From Phenylobacterium sp. CCH9-H3 (GTDB lineage Bacteria > Pseudomonadota > Alphaproteobacteria > Caulobacterales > Caulobacteraceae), in assembly GCF_001557235.1 (NCBI RefSeq), contig NZ_LSJI01000096.1:1-40319 (forward strand): DNA of 40,319 nucleotides, given 5' to 3'. Shown here in pieces: positions 25,278 through 33,592 of the stretch. A program made the position numbers and the translations under genes. Each line of letters opens with the position of its first letter. Within the stretch, counting starts at the first letter, position 1. Under the pieces are notes generated by a model, which searched no databases, was not told the origin of the DNA, and saw only the letters and a list, made by a program, of their open reading frames with translations.

Positions 25278-25940
25278 ATGATCGCGCCCACGCCGGAGGC
25301 CCGCCGCGGCTTCATCGTCGAACACACCCGCCTGCAGCATCCGCCGCACACGCCCGAATTGCGCCTGCACCTCGCCGACGAGATCACCCCGATCTGGCGG
25401 CTGACCGAGGAGGCGCTCGCCGAGATCGGCCTGCCGCCGCCGTTCTGGGCCTTCGCCTGGGCGGGCGGCCAGGCGCTGGCGCGTTACCTCCTGGACGACC
25501 CGCAGGTGGTGGCCGGCAGGGCGGTGCTGGATTTCGCCTCGGGCTCGGGGCTGGTGGCCATCGCCGCCAAGCGGGCGGGCGCGGCCCGGGTGCTGGCGGC
25601 CGACATCGATCCGTTCTGTGGCGCGGCCCTCGAGCTGAACGCCGCCGCCAACGCGGTCCAGATCGACTTCGCCGGCGACGACCTGCTGGAGGCCCCGCCG
25701 CCTTCCTGGGCCGAGGTGATCCTGGCCGGCGACATCTGCTACGAGAAGCCCCTGGCCGAGCGGGTGATGGCCTGGCTGGGCCAGGCGCGCGCCGCCGGAG
25801 CCACGGTGCTGATCGGCGATCCTGGCCGCAGCTACTTCCCCCGCTCGGGCCTGGTGAAACTCGCCGAATATCAGGTGCCCACGACCCGCGAGCTGGAGGA
25901 CCTGGAAGTGAAGAAGACTTCGGTCTGGACTCTGCCATAG
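25278..25940 (+). CDS. Class I methyltransferase, ETF-beta lysine methyltransferase (METTL20/ETFBKMT) type
   Basis: S-adenosylmethionine-dependent enzyme whose relatives trimethylate lysines beside the recognition loop of electron-transfer flavoprotein beta. The 220-residue product follows the METTL20 pattern closely: PPPFWAFAWAGGQALARYLL, GRAVLDFASGSGLVAIAA (SAM-binding loop), AADIDPFCGAALELN, VILAGDICYEKPLAERV, VLIGDPGRSYFP and SVWTL at the end. ATG 25278 is chosen for the GAGGAG six bases upstream, over a longer upstream frame. It is divergent from the hybrid kinase. The etfAB genes are not in the window, so the target is inferred from family only. Confidence 0.85.
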   Translation: MIAPTPEARRGFIVEHTRLQHPPHTPELRLHLADEITPIWRLTEEALAEIGLPPPFWAFAWAGGQALARYLLDDPQVVAGRAVLDFASGSGLVAIAAKRAGAARVLAADIDPFCGAALELNAAANAVQIDFAGDDLLEAPPPSWAEVILAGDICYEKPLAERVMAWLGQARAAGATVLIGDPGRSYFPRSGLVKLAEYQVPTTRELEDLEVKKTSVWTLP

Positions 25941-25976
25941 CCCGGCGCTAGCTTGGAACAAACAAGGAACATGCAT

Positions 25977-26324
25977 ATGCGCGAAGACGGCAAGGTCGAT
26001 TATGTGGAGCTCCCCGGGGGCGACCTCAGCGCGGTCAAGGCCTTCTATGGCCAGGCCTTCGGCTGGTCGTTCACCGACTATGGCCTCGAGTACGCGGCCT
26101 TCGACGAAGGGCTCGACGGCGGGTTCCACACCGGCCAGGACGCCGTGCAGAAGCCGCTGGTCATCCTCTACGCCCACGACCTCGAGGCGATGGAGGCCAA
26201 GGTCCGCGCCGCCGGCGGCGCGATCACGAAACCGATCTTCAGCTTCCCGGGCGGACGCCGCTTCCACTTCACCGATCCCGCCGGCAACGAACTGGCCGTC
26301 TGGACCGAGGTCGGCGCAGGCTAG
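25977..26324 (+). CDS. VOC (glyoxalase/bleomycin resistance-like) family protein
   Basis: A 115-residue single-module VOC protein: KVDYVELPGGDLSAVKAFYGQAFGW at the start and FSFPGGRRFHFTDPAGNELAVW at the end, the typical paired beta-alpha units with a possible metal-binding histidine and glutamate. ATG 25977 is preferred over ATG 25971 because AAGGA lies at 25964-25968, a proper distance from the former. The reaction is unknown; the fold serves glyoxalases, dioxygenases and resistance proteins. The stop shares CTAG with the convergent exported-protein gene. Confidence 0.85.
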   Translation: MREDGKVDYVELPGGDLSAVKAFYGQAFGWSFTDYGLEYAAFDEGLDGGFHTGQDAVQKPLVILYAHDLEAMEAKVRAAGGAITKPIFSFPGGRRFHFTDPAGNELAVWTEVGAG

Positions 26325-26797
26325 AACTTCGTCGCTTCGGCGCCGGCCGCGGCCTGCTGGCAGACGCCGGCGAAGTCGCCGAAGGTGACGGCGCCGTTGC
26401 GGCGGTCGACGGTCAGGCTGGAGCGGTCGAAGCGGTTCCACTTTAGCCGGCCCTTGATGGACAGCCGGTCGACGGCGACGTCGGCGAGCTCGTACCAGCC
26501 GTCCTTCCCGTCCTTGGCGAACAGCGGGACCGCGCTCTTCGGCGGCTTCACCCGGACCTGGCCGTTCTCGACCCTGACGCCGAGCTGCGCCGGCACGCGC
26601 GCCTCGCCGTAGTACACGCCGCCGAAATAAGGCGCGCCGATCGAGTTGCGGTAGGGCGTCGTCGCCATCAGCGCCCCGTCGCTGCCCACGCAGATGAGAT
26701 CGAGGCTATCGCCCCCGGAGGGCGCCTGGGCCCAGGCCGCTCCGCCCGCCAGCATGAGCGTGACCGACGCCGCCCCGATAACCCCGATTGCCCGCAA
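26321..26797 (-). CDS. Exported protein of unknown function
   Basis: With a TTG start at 26797, preceded by GGGGAG, the product is 158 residues and begins with a clean signal peptide (RAIGVIGAASVTLMLAGG, cleavage near AWAQA). An in-frame ATG at 26899 would put 34 charged residues before the signal, so it is less likely. The mature part has Cys near each end (LICVGS and AGVCQQ), which could form one disulfide in the periplasm, and segments such as GWYELADVAVDRLSIKGRLK suggesting a beta-rich fold. No family is recognised. It is divergent from osmC and converges on the VOC gene with a shared CTAG. Confidence 0.7.
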   Translation of the reverse strand: MRAIGVIGAASVTLMLAGGAAWAQAPSGGDSLDLICVGSDGALMATTPYRNSIGAPYFGGVYYGEARVPAQLGVRVENGQVRVKPPKSAVPLFAKDGKDGWYELADVAVDRLSIKGRLKWNRFDRSSLTVDRRNGAVTFGDFAGVCQQAAAGAEATKF

Positions 26798-26919
26798 GAC
26801 CCTGCTCCCCGTTACAGCCGCCGCGATCCTAGCGGCGCGCTCCGGCGGCGAGAAGGCCGTTCCGCCGCCGGCCCCATCCGGGCTACGAAGCCGTCTCAAC
26901 CCTCGCCGAAGGATCGCCC

Positions 26920-27414
26920 ATGCCTGCAGACACGCCCGCCGGAGACAGCGTCCTCGTGGCCGAGACCCTGCTCGGGCGCTTCCAGGTCGCCGCGCGCACG
27001 CCGTCCGGGTCCTTCCTGGCCGACGAGCCGCCGTCGGTGGGCGGCCTCGGCTCCGGCCCCAGCCCCTACGACCTGCTCAGCTCCGCCCTGGGCGCCTGCA
27101 CCGCCATGACCCTGCGTCTCTACGCCGAGCGCAAGGCCTGGCCGCTCGATCGCGTGCAGGTCAGCGTGCGCCACCATCGCGCCTCGCTCACCGCCCGCGA
27201 CCGCTTCGAGCGCACCATCCTGATCGAAGGGCCGCTGGACGAGGCCCAGCGCGCCCGCCTCCTGCAGATCGCCGAGCAATGCCCCGTCCACCGCACCTTC
27301 GAGCGCGGCTCCGAGGTGGTCACGGTGCTGAGCGCCGGGGACATGGCTCCGCCCGTGGAAGCCGAACCCGTCGCGGAACACATGCGCGATATGGAGGAAC
27401 TGGACGCGAGCTAG
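26920..27414 (+). CDS. OsmC/Ohr family peroxiredoxin-like protein
   Basis: Thiol-dependent organic hydroperoxide reductase family. The 164-residue product has both conserved cysteines, C60 in [10 protein letters not shown] and C121 in EQCPVH, with YAERKAWPL between them as in the OsmC branch rather than Ohr. The last 25 residues ([19 protein letters not shown]) extend beyond the usual domain. It heads a tight four-gene unit (OsmC, YdeI, two MmcQ/YjbR) with gaps of two bases or overlaps of four, so expression is likely joint. Confidence 0.9.
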   Translation: MPADTPAGDSVLVAETLLGRFQVAARTPSGSFLADEPPSVGGLGSGPSPYDLLSSALGACTAMTLRLYAERKAWPLDRVQVSVRHHRASLTARDRFERTILIEGPLDEAQRARLLQIAEQCPVHRTFERGSEVVTVLSAGDMAPPVEAEPVAEHMRDMEELDAS

Positions 27415-27416
27415 AC

Positions 27417-27998
27417 GTGGACCAGCCCATCTTCTTCGCCACCCCGGCCGACTGGCGCGCCTGGCTGGAAGCCCACCACGCGACGGCCCGCGAGGTCTCG
27501 ATCGGCTTCTGGAAGACGGACAGCGGCCGGCCCTCGATCACCTGGCCGCAGAGCGTGGACGAGGCCCTGTGCTTCGGCTGGATCGACGGGGTCCGCCACC
27601 GGATCGACGCGGCGGCCTACCGCATCCGCTTCACGCCCCGCAAGCCGGGCGGGATCTGGAGCCAGGTGAACCTGAAGCGCTTCGCGGAGCTCGCAGCCGA
27701 AGGCCGGGTCACGCCGGCCGGCCAGGCCGCCTACGACGCGGGCAAGCACCGCACGGGGCTCTATTCCTACGAACGGGCGGCCGATGACCTGACCGCCGAA
27801 GAAACCGCGCGCTTCCAGGCCGACGCCCGGGCCTGGGCCGGCTTCCAGGCCTTCCCGCCCGGCTACCGCAAGGTGGCGATCCACCGGGTGATCTCGGCCA
27901 AGGGCGAGGCCACCCGCGCCCGGCGCCTCGACATCCTCATCGACGCCTCGGCCCGAGGGCTTAGACTGAAGTCTCCGACCCAGGTGGATGAGCCATGA
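27417..27998 (+). CDS. YdeI/OmdA family protein
   Basis: The 193-residue product starts at GTG 27417, two bases after the osmC stop, and begins DQPIFFATPADWRAWLEAHH. The family blocks EVSIGFWKTDSGRPSITW, DEALCFGWIDGVRH, FTPRKPGGIWSQVN and the C-terminal FPPGYRKVAIHRVISAKGEATRARR are clear. Members are annotated as YdeI or OmpD-associated and have been linked to bacteriocin and peptide protection, but no reaction is known. It overlaps the following gene by ATGA. Confidence 0.87.
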   Translation: MDQPIFFATPADWRAWLEAHHATAREVSIGFWKTDSGRPSITWPQSVDEALCFGWIDGVRHRIDAAAYRIRFTPRKPGGIWSQVNLKRFAELAAEGRVTPAGQAAYDAGKHRTGLYSYERAADDLTAEETARFQADARAWAGFQAFPPGYRKVAIHRVISAKGEATRARRLDILIDASARGLRLKSPTQVDEP

Positions 27999-28342
27999 CC
28001 GCCGACGAGATGAAAGCCATCGTCCTGTCCTTCCCGGGCGTCGAGGAAGGCGTCAGCTACGGCCGCCCCTCCTTCAAGCTGAACGGCAAGTTCTTCACCC
28101 GGCTGCGCGCCGAGGACGACAGCCTGGTCCTGATGGAGGTGAGCTACGACGAGCGCGAGATGCTGATGGAGGCCGAGCCCGGCACCTTCCACCTGACGCC
28201 GCACTACAAGGACTACCCCTGCGTGCTGGCCCGCATCGGCGATCTGCATCCCGGCTCGCTGAAGAACTTCCTGGAACGCCGCTTCCGCAAGGTGGCCAAG
28301 AAGGCCGCCGTGAAGGCCTGGGAGGCGGAGCAGGCCGCATGA
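27995..28342 (+). CDS. MmcQ/YjbR family protein (copy 2)
   Basis: A 115-residue protein with the family pattern FPGVEEGVSYGRPSFKLNGKFF, then VLMEVSYDEREMLMEAEPGTFHLTPHY and a basic end FLERRFRKVAKKAAVKAW. Its ATG overlaps the YdeI stop and its stop overlaps the start of copy 3, both as ATGA. The basic C-terminal helix would suit nucleic acid binding, as suggested for the fold; this is inference. Confidence 0.83.
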   Translation: MTADEMKAIVLSFPGVEEGVSYGRPSFKLNGKFFTRLRAEDDSLVLMEVSYDEREMLMEAEPGTFHLTPHYKDYPCVLARIGDLHPGSLKNFLERRFRKVAKKAAVKAWEAEQAA

Positions 28343-28680
28343 CCGAAGTCGAATTCCGGACCCTCTGCCTGTCGTTTCCGGAGGTCGTCGAGGGCTTCAA
28401 CATGGGCTCGACCTTCTTCAAGGCGAACGGCAAGGACCTGGCCCGGCTGCTGGGCGGCGACCGCGCCATGTTCACCGGCGTGCCGGTCGAGGAGGTCGAG
28501 ATGTTGGTCGAGGCCGAGCCCGCGACCTTCTGGGCCGACAGCCACTACAGGAACGCCCGCTGCCTGGTCGCCCACTTAGGTCCCCTCACGCCGGAGGTGG
28601 CGCGCGCCTTCCTGGAGCGACGCTTCCGCGAGGTGGCGAAGAAGGCCGTGCTGAAGTCCTGGGACGTGGCCCGCGCCTAG
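28339..28680 (+). CDS. MmcQ/YjbR family protein (copy 3, tandem paralogue)
   Basis: A 113-residue protein clearly related to copy 2: SFPEVVEGFNMGSTFFKANGKDLARLL, a two-residue-offset MLVEAEPATFWADSHY, and the same ending FLERRFREVAKKAVLKSW. The pair most likely arose by tandem duplication and then diverged in the middle, suggesting either a heterodimer or different ligands. ATG 28339 overlaps the copy 2 stop. Its own stop shares CTAG with the convergent DUF1501 gene. Confidence 0.83.
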   Translation: MTEVEFRTLCLSFPEVVEGFNMGSTFFKANGKDLARLLGGDRAMFTGVPVEEVEMLVEAEPATFWADSHYRNARCLVAHLGPLTPEVARAFLERRFREVAKKAVLKSWDVARA

Positions 28681-30224
28681 ACGAAGTCCAGATAGCGCCG
28701 GCTGAAGTTCCGCAGGCGCGGGAAGATCAGGTCGATATCGGCGTCCGAGACCCCGAACCACCGCCCCAGCGTCGCGCCGTACTGGTCCACCGAGGTGGTG
28801 GGGATCTGGGCGCCGCCCACATTGTCCGGGTTGTTGAAGCCGTTCACGTCGACGCCCAGCGTCGGGTACTGGCCGTACATGTCGCCGCCCCTCACGGCGC
28901 CGCCCATGATGAACTGGCACCCGCCCCAGGCGTGGTCGGTGCCGTCGCCGTTGGTGGTGAACCCGCGCGAGAAGTCCGAGGCGGTGAAGGTCGTCACCTG
29001 GCCGCGACGATCCAGGCCGCCCACGTTCGACAGGGCGCCGTCGAAATAGGACAGGGCGTGGGCGACCTTGGCCAGCAGGTTGGGCTGGGTCGAGTTCTGG
29101 AAGTCGTGGGTGTCCCAGCCGCCGAGGCTGACGAAGAACACCTGCCGCCGCACGCCCAGTTCGGAACTGGCCGCGATCATGCGCGCCACGGTCTGAAGCT
29201 GCAGGGCCAGCGAGTTGCTCTCGGTCCGCCCCGTCACCGGGTTGGTGTAGGCCGGCGCCGCCGGAATGGAGGCGGCCAGCGGCTGGGTGAAGGCGCTGTT
29301 GACCGTGGCCGAGGCCGAGATCGAGCGGCCGACAACGGTGGAATAGTCCGCCGCGAAGTTGCTGCTCAGGTTGGTGTCGCTGATCACGTCGCGCATCCGC
29401 GACGGTCCCAGGCGCGAGCCGAACAGGATGGAGCCCTGGGCGCCGTTGATCACCACCGCCGGCTGGGTCCCGTTGGAAAGCTGGTACTGGACCACCGACT
29501 GGCCGGCCAGGAACACCGCATTGCCCGCCGCCGAGACCGCCGTGAACAGGGTGTTCTGGCCGTTCATCCCGGCGAGCAGGTCGCCGAAACGGCCGCCCCA
29601 GCCGCTGCGCGCGCCCTCCACCGACAGGGCCTGCCAGGTCGACTGCTGGTCGTTGTGCGAGAACAGGCTGGTGGGCAGCGTGACGCTCTTGGCCTGGTAC
29701 TGCGCCTTGGTCGTCGGCTGCACCAGCGTGCCCACATTGGCCAGGACCGCGAGCCGGCCCTGGTTGAACAGCGTCTGCAGGGGCCCCAGGAAGGGATGCA
29801 GGGCGAAGGTGCGGCTGCTGGCGTTGGTGCCGGCGGGAATCGCCTGCGCCGTCCGCGGCGTGATCGGCAGCACCCCGCCCCAGGCTTCCGGCGAGTCGGC
29901 CTGGGCCACGCGCCCGGTGACCGCGCTGGTCTGCCCGACCGGCGTCGCAGGGGTCCCCGGCGGCATCAGGGCGATGGGATCTGCGCCGGTGTTCCGCGCC
30001 GCGAAATAGCGGCCCCACGAGTCCGTGTCGGTGGCGAGCACGGTGTTGTGCGAGTCGTTGCCGCCGTAGAGGAAGACGCACACCAGGGCCTTGTAGTCCG
30101 GGGCCGACTGGCCGGCGGCCGAGCCCGCCGCGGCGAGCTGCAGGGCGAACGGGGCGCCGACGCCCAGGGCCGAGAACGCGCCGCCCAGGCGCAGCAGGTG
30201 TCGGCGGTCCATCGCCCCGCTCAT
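28677..30224 (-). CDS. DUF1501 family Tat-exported protein
   Basis: A 515-residue protein with a twin-arginine signal (MDRRHLLRLGGAF, then a hydrophobic stretch ending near AAGSAAGQ). The mature domain shows the DUF1501 features: VCVFLYGGNDSHNTVL near residue 50 and, later, VSLGGWDTHDFQ and the DHAWGG segment, reminiscent of the alkaline phosphatase/sulfatase superfamily metal site. Tat export suggests folding, perhaps with a cofactor, before secretion. It overlaps the DUF1800 gene by ATGA; this pairing is widespread in bacteria but the function is unknown. Confidence 0.9.
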   Translation of the reverse strand: MSGAMDRRHLLRLGGAFSALGVGAPFALQLAAAGSAAGQSAPDYKALVCVFLYGGNDSHNTVLATDTDSWGRYFAARNTGADPIALMPPGTPATPVGQTSAVTGRVAQADSPEAWGGVLPITPRTAQAIPAGTNASSRTFALHPFLGPLQTLFNQGRLAVLANVGTLVQPTTKAQYQAKSVTLPTSLFSHNDQQSTWQALSVEGARSGWGGRFGDLLAGMNGQNTLFTAVSAAGNAVFLAGQSVVQYQLSNGTQPAVVINGAQGSILFGSRLGPSRMRDVISDTNLSSNFAADYSTVVGRSISASATVNSAFTQPLAASIPAAPAYTNPVTGRTESNSLALQLQTVARMIAASSELGVRRQVFFVSLGGWDTHDFQNSTQPNLLAKVAHALSYFDGALSNVGGLDRRGQVTTFTASDFSRGFTTNGDGTDHAWGGCQFIMGGAVRGGDMYGQYPTLGVDVNGFNNPDNVGGAQIPTTSVDQYGATLGRWFGVSDADIDLIFPRLRNFSRRYLDFV

Positions 30225-31936
30225 CGCTGCACCAGATATTCGGGCGAGCCCATGGTCATGTAGATCGCGAGCTTCGCCCGGTTCAGCCGCGCCGCGTCCT
30301 GGCTGCCGGTCGTCGGCAGGTTGACGCCCCCCACCGCCTCGACGATCCGGGTCCGCAGCACCGGCGACATGCGCCCGTTCAGCAGCAGGAGGTTCACCCG
30401 GTCCGCCAGGGCGCCCGGATCCGCGGCCAGGGCGGTCTCGGCCGCATAGCTGCTGCGCACGTCGCGCACGCCATTCGTCGCCGTTCCCGCGCCGGCGTCG
30501 ATGACGGACTGGATGGTGTTGAGGTAGCCCGCGACCGTCACCTCGTCGACGATCTGGAACTCCGGGGCGACCAGGCCGGCCGCGCCGACCCGCGTATTAG
30601 GCGGGACGTAGCCGGGGCGGAAGAAGTTGAACACCGAGGGCGAGGTCAGGGCGCTCTGGCCCAGCGAGGTGTTCGCGCTGGTGGAGGCGATCAGCCAGTT
30701 CCCCGTCTGCGAGGTGGCATTGAACGCCCGTGCCCAGTGGGCCAGGCGGACCACCGGCTCGCGCAGCTTCCCGTAGTTCACGCCGGTGGCGAGGGTGGCG
30801 CTGCGGGCCTCCTCGTCCAGCAGGATGGCGCGCACGACGGCGCTCATGTCGCCGCGCACGCCCGCGCCGTTGTTGTTGAACACGCCGGCCACGCGGGCGA
30901 CGTAGGCCGGGCTGGGATTGCTGGTCACCAGCCGCTGGATCAGCTGCTTGGAGATGAACGGCCCGACGTTGGGGTGGTTGAACAGCGTGTCCAGGGCGAT
31001 CTTCAGGTCGCCCGACGGATCGGCCGAGCCGGACGCCGGGATCGTCACGCCGAGGAAGCTCTTGGCGCTGGTGGAGTGATAGGCCGCGTAGGGGATCATC
31101 GAGCGGACGGCCGCATCGACGTTCTTCTGCCCGCCCCGGAACGTCGTGATGTTCGGCGTGGTCGAATAGTAGCTGTAGCCGGTGAAGACCTTGGCCAGGC
31201 CCGCGATGTCGTCCGAGGTGTAGGTCGGGATCGGCCGGCCCGCCCCGTCGGTCCTGACCGTCCCATCGAGGTTCAGCTGGTAGAGCCCGATGGTCATCAG
31301 CTGCATGACCTCGCGGGCGTAGTTCTCGTCCGGCTTGCGCCCGGTGGCCGGGTCCTCCTTCTGGTTCCCCAGCCAGGTCAGGTAGATCCCCATCATCGGG
31401 TGCAGGGTCACCTGCTCCAGCAGGGTGCGGAAGTTCCCGAAGGCGCCGGCCCCCAGCATGTCGTAGTACGAGCCCGCCCCGCGGGTATCGACGTTGTTGT
31501 CGGTCAGCGAGATGACGAAGATCTCGGACAGCGCCAGCTTCATCCGTTGGCGCAGCTGGTCCGGTCCCGAGATCGCTTGGCCCCAATAGGAATAATAGAA
31601 GTCGGCCGGGTTCAGCGTGGCGGTGGGATTGCCGACCCGCAGCTGCGCCAGGCGCGCCTCGAGCTCCGCCTGGTGGGTCGTGGGGCGCGCCATCGTCATC
31701 TGCTGGTCGATCCAGCCCGAGTATCCGGCCGCTTTCACCTGCGCGATCGAAGCGTCGTTGGCGCCGTAGCTGGCCTGGGCCAGGAACCGGGCGGCCTCGT
31801 CCGACGTGGGCGGGGCGCCGTCGCCCGCGCTCCGCACGCCGCTGCAGGCGGCGACGCACAGGGCGGCCAGCATCCCGACCCAGAGGCGCGCGCCGCGCCC
31901 GAGACGATACCCCAGCTTCAAACGCCGCACCCCCAC
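30221..31936 (-). CDS. DUF1800 family lipoprotein
   Basis: A 571-residue protein with a lipoprotein signal: hydrophobic LWVGMLAALCVAAC with Cys as the lipidation site (LCVAACSG). The DUF1800 core is shown by RFLAQASYGAND near the start, RQRMKLALSEIFVIS, PDENYAREVMQLMTIGLYQLN and SPSVFNFFRPGY. The next residue after the Cys is Ser, which would favour outer-membrane sorting. It is the first gene of the pair with DUF1501 and probably forms a surface or periplasmic complex with it. It is divergent from the RTX gene across about 97 bases. Confidence 0.9.
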   Translation of the reverse strand: MGVRRLKLGYRLGRGARLWVGMLAALCVAACSGVRSAGDGAPPTSDEAARFLAQASYGANDASIAQVKAAGYSGWIDQQMTMARPTTHQAELEARLAQLRVGNPTATLNPADFYYSYWGQAISGPDQLRQRMKLALSEIFVISLTDNNVDTRGAGSYYDMLGAGAFGNFRTLLEQVTLHPMMGIYLTWLGNQKEDPATGRKPDENYAREVMQLMTIGLYQLNLDGTVRTDGAGRPIPTYTSDDIAGLAKVFTGYSYYSTTPNITTFRGGQKNVDAAVRSMIPYAAYHSTSAKSFLGVTIPASGSADPSGDLKIALDTLFNHPNVGPFISKQLIQRLVTSNPSPAYVARVAGVFNNNGAGVRGDMSAVVRAILLDEEARSATLATGVNYGKLREPVVRLAHWARAFNATSQTGNWLIASTSANTSLGQSALTSPSVFNFFRPGYVPPNTRVGAAGLVAPEFQIVDEVTVAGYLNTIQSVIDAGAGTATNGVRDVRSSYAAETALAADPGALADRVNLLLLNGRMSPVLRTRIVEAVGGVNLPTTGSQDAARLNRAKLAIYMTMGSPEYLVQR

Positions 31937-32033
31937 GGTTGGCCCCGACGACGCCCCTTATAGCCTATTCGCGCCGCCGCTTTGTGAAGCTTACACGTTG
32001 CGGCATCCTGCTTCCGTCGCCACAGGAGAACCC

Positions 32034-32996
32034 ATGGCCAGCTTCACCGCCACCGCCGGGGTCGACCTCGACCTTCTGGACCTGGGGCCGCTGGCCGCCG
32101 TCGCCCCGTCCGGCGCCGGCCCGAACAGCGCGGCCTTCTTCATCGGCGGCCTGTCGATCCAGCTCTCGGGCTCGGGGTTCCAGTTCGCGGCGTCCGGCCC
32201 GCCCACCGCGGGCGTGATCACCGGCATCGCGGTCAGCGGCGGCGGCGCGCCGGCCTACGAGATCTCGGGCCTCGCGCTCTCCGCGGCCAGCTTCCGCGCC
32301 TGGGTGGCGGCCGGCGACAATGCGGCCGCCAAGGCCGGCATCTTCGGCGAGTCGGACATGATCGCCGGCTCGACCTTCGCCGACCGCCTGGGGGGCTATG
32401 CCGGGGCGGACACGATCAACGCCGGGGCCGGCGACGACATCGTCTCCGAGCTGTCGGGCGCCAACTACCTGCGCGGCGACGCCGGGAACGACAGCATCCA
32501 GGGCGGCAGCGACTTCGACGACATCAACGGCAACATGGGCAACGATGTCCTCAGCGGCGGGCTGGGCGCGGACTGGGTCGTGGGCGGCAAGGACGAGGAT
32601 CTGCTCTACGGCGGCGAGGGCGGCGACCTCGTCTACGGCAACCTCGGCAATGACACCTGCGACGGCGGGGAAGGCGACGACGTGGTCCGCGGGGGCCAGG
32701 GAAACGACACCCTCAGCGGCGGGGGCGGCGCCGACTTCGTCTCCGGCGACCGCGGCGATGACACCATGACCGGCGGCCTCGGCGCCGACCGCTTCCACTC
32801 GTCGGCCGACGCCGGCCTCGACCGCGTGCTGGACTTCAGCGTCGCCCAGGGCGACCGCGTCCAGCTGGATCCCGGAACGGCCTATTCGGTGAGCCAGGTG
32901 GGCGCCGACACGGTCATCACCCTCAGCGCCGGCCAGGTCGTCCTCGTCGGCGTCGCCATGTCCACCCTGCCCGCGGACAGCATCTTCCTGGCCTAG
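32034..32996 (+). CDS. RTX calcium-binding repeat protein
   Basis: A 320-residue protein that begins MASFTATAGVDLDLLDLG, with no N-terminal signal. Residues 1-115 are unrecognised. About nine to ten GGxGxDxx-type nonapeptides fill residues 119-252 (for example GGEGDDVVR and GGQGNDTLS), which fold into a Ca-bound beta-roll outside the cell. The end (residues 260-320) is acidic and hydrophobic, as in type I secretion signals. AGGAGA precedes ATG 32034. No type I secretion genes are in the window, so it must use an unlinked exporter. Adhesin, enzyme or surface-layer roles are all possible. Confidence 0.85.
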   Translation: MASFTATAGVDLDLLDLGPLAAVAPSGAGPNSAAFFIGGLSIQLSGSGFQFAASGPPTAGVITGIAVSGGGAPAYEISGLALSAASFRAWVAAGDNAAAKAGIFGESDMIAGSTFADRLGGYAGADTINAGAGDDIVSELSGANYLRGDAGNDSIQGGSDFDDINGNMGNDVLSGGLGADWVVGGKDEDLLYGGEGGDLVYGNLGNDTCDGGEGDDVVRGGQGNDTLSGGGGADFVSGDRGDDTMTGGLGADRFHSSADAGLDRVLDFSVAQGDRVQLDPGTAYSVSQVGADTVITLSAGQVVLVGVAMSTLPADSIFLA

Positions 32997-33589
32997 CGAT
33001 CCAGCCCGTAGCGGTAGAGCAGCCGCACGCCCACGTCGCCGACGCCGGGGTTGTAGTCGCCGGCCAGCTTGGCGTGGCTGAGATGGATCCACGACAGCTC
33101 CACCGACAGCCGCCGGGTCGCCTTCCAGCCCAGCGAGATTTCCGGCTCGAACAGCACGCGCGAACCCAGGTCCAGCTTGGTCTGGAAATCCCGCAACCGC
33201 TTCAGCCGCTCCTCCGGCGTCAGGCCCGGCGCATCGGGCGAGGGCAGGTTCACCCGCCCGTCGTGAATGGCTAGGCCGATCCCCGGCTGGACGTAGACCC
33301 GCTCCGACAGGTTGAACCGCCACGCGAGACCGGCCGCCGCGTAGTTCGTCCCGCCCGAGGTGTTCACCCCCGCCAGCAGGTGCACCCGCGGCCGGCCCAG
33401 GAACCTGAGCTCGTCCAGCGCCGTGGTCCGCACGCCGCCCACGATCTGCGCGCCATCCTCGAACTTGCCGTAGGAAATCCCGTCGTCGACGTCGTGGGCA
33501 TAGGCGCCCAGGAAGACCTCGCCGGCCTGCGCCGCGCCGCCGCCCAGGGTCGCGGCCGCGACCAGCGCCGTCACCAGGGTGCGGGTCAT
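32993..33589 (-). CDS. PagL-like lipid A 3-O-deacylase (acyloxyacyl hydrolase family)
   Basis: Outer-membrane beta-barrel lipase that removes an ester-linked acyl chain from lipid A. The 198-residue product has a signal peptide (cleaved near GGAAQAG, residue 22) and the C-terminal catalytic strand WIHLSHAKLAGDYNPG, with H169 and S171 as the His-Ser pair and N180 in the NPG typical of PagL. Its stop shares CTAG with the RTX gene. It starts three bases after the upstream small gene and is probably translated from the same message. Activity on lipid A is inferred from the motif. Confidence 0.82.
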   Translation of the reverse strand: MTRTLVTALVAAATLGGGAAQAGEVFLGAYAHDVDDGISYGKFEDGAQIVGGVRTTALDELRFLGRPRVHLLAGVNTSGGTNYAAAGLAWRFNLSERVYVQPGIGLAIHDGRVNLPSPDAPGLTPEERLKRLRDFQTKLDLGSRVLFEPEISLGWKATRRLSVELSWIHLSHAKLAGDYNPGVGDVGVRLLYRYGLDR

Positions 33590-33592
33590 GGG

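Noticed and set aside
32390..32800. Repetitive DNA within the RTX gene
   Set aside because: The repetition is explained by the GGxGxDxx protein repeats.
32034..33589. RTX and PagL-like genes as a toxin secretion locus
   Set aside because: No type I secretion ATPase, membrane fusion protein or acyltransferase gene is nearby, and the two genes are convergent.
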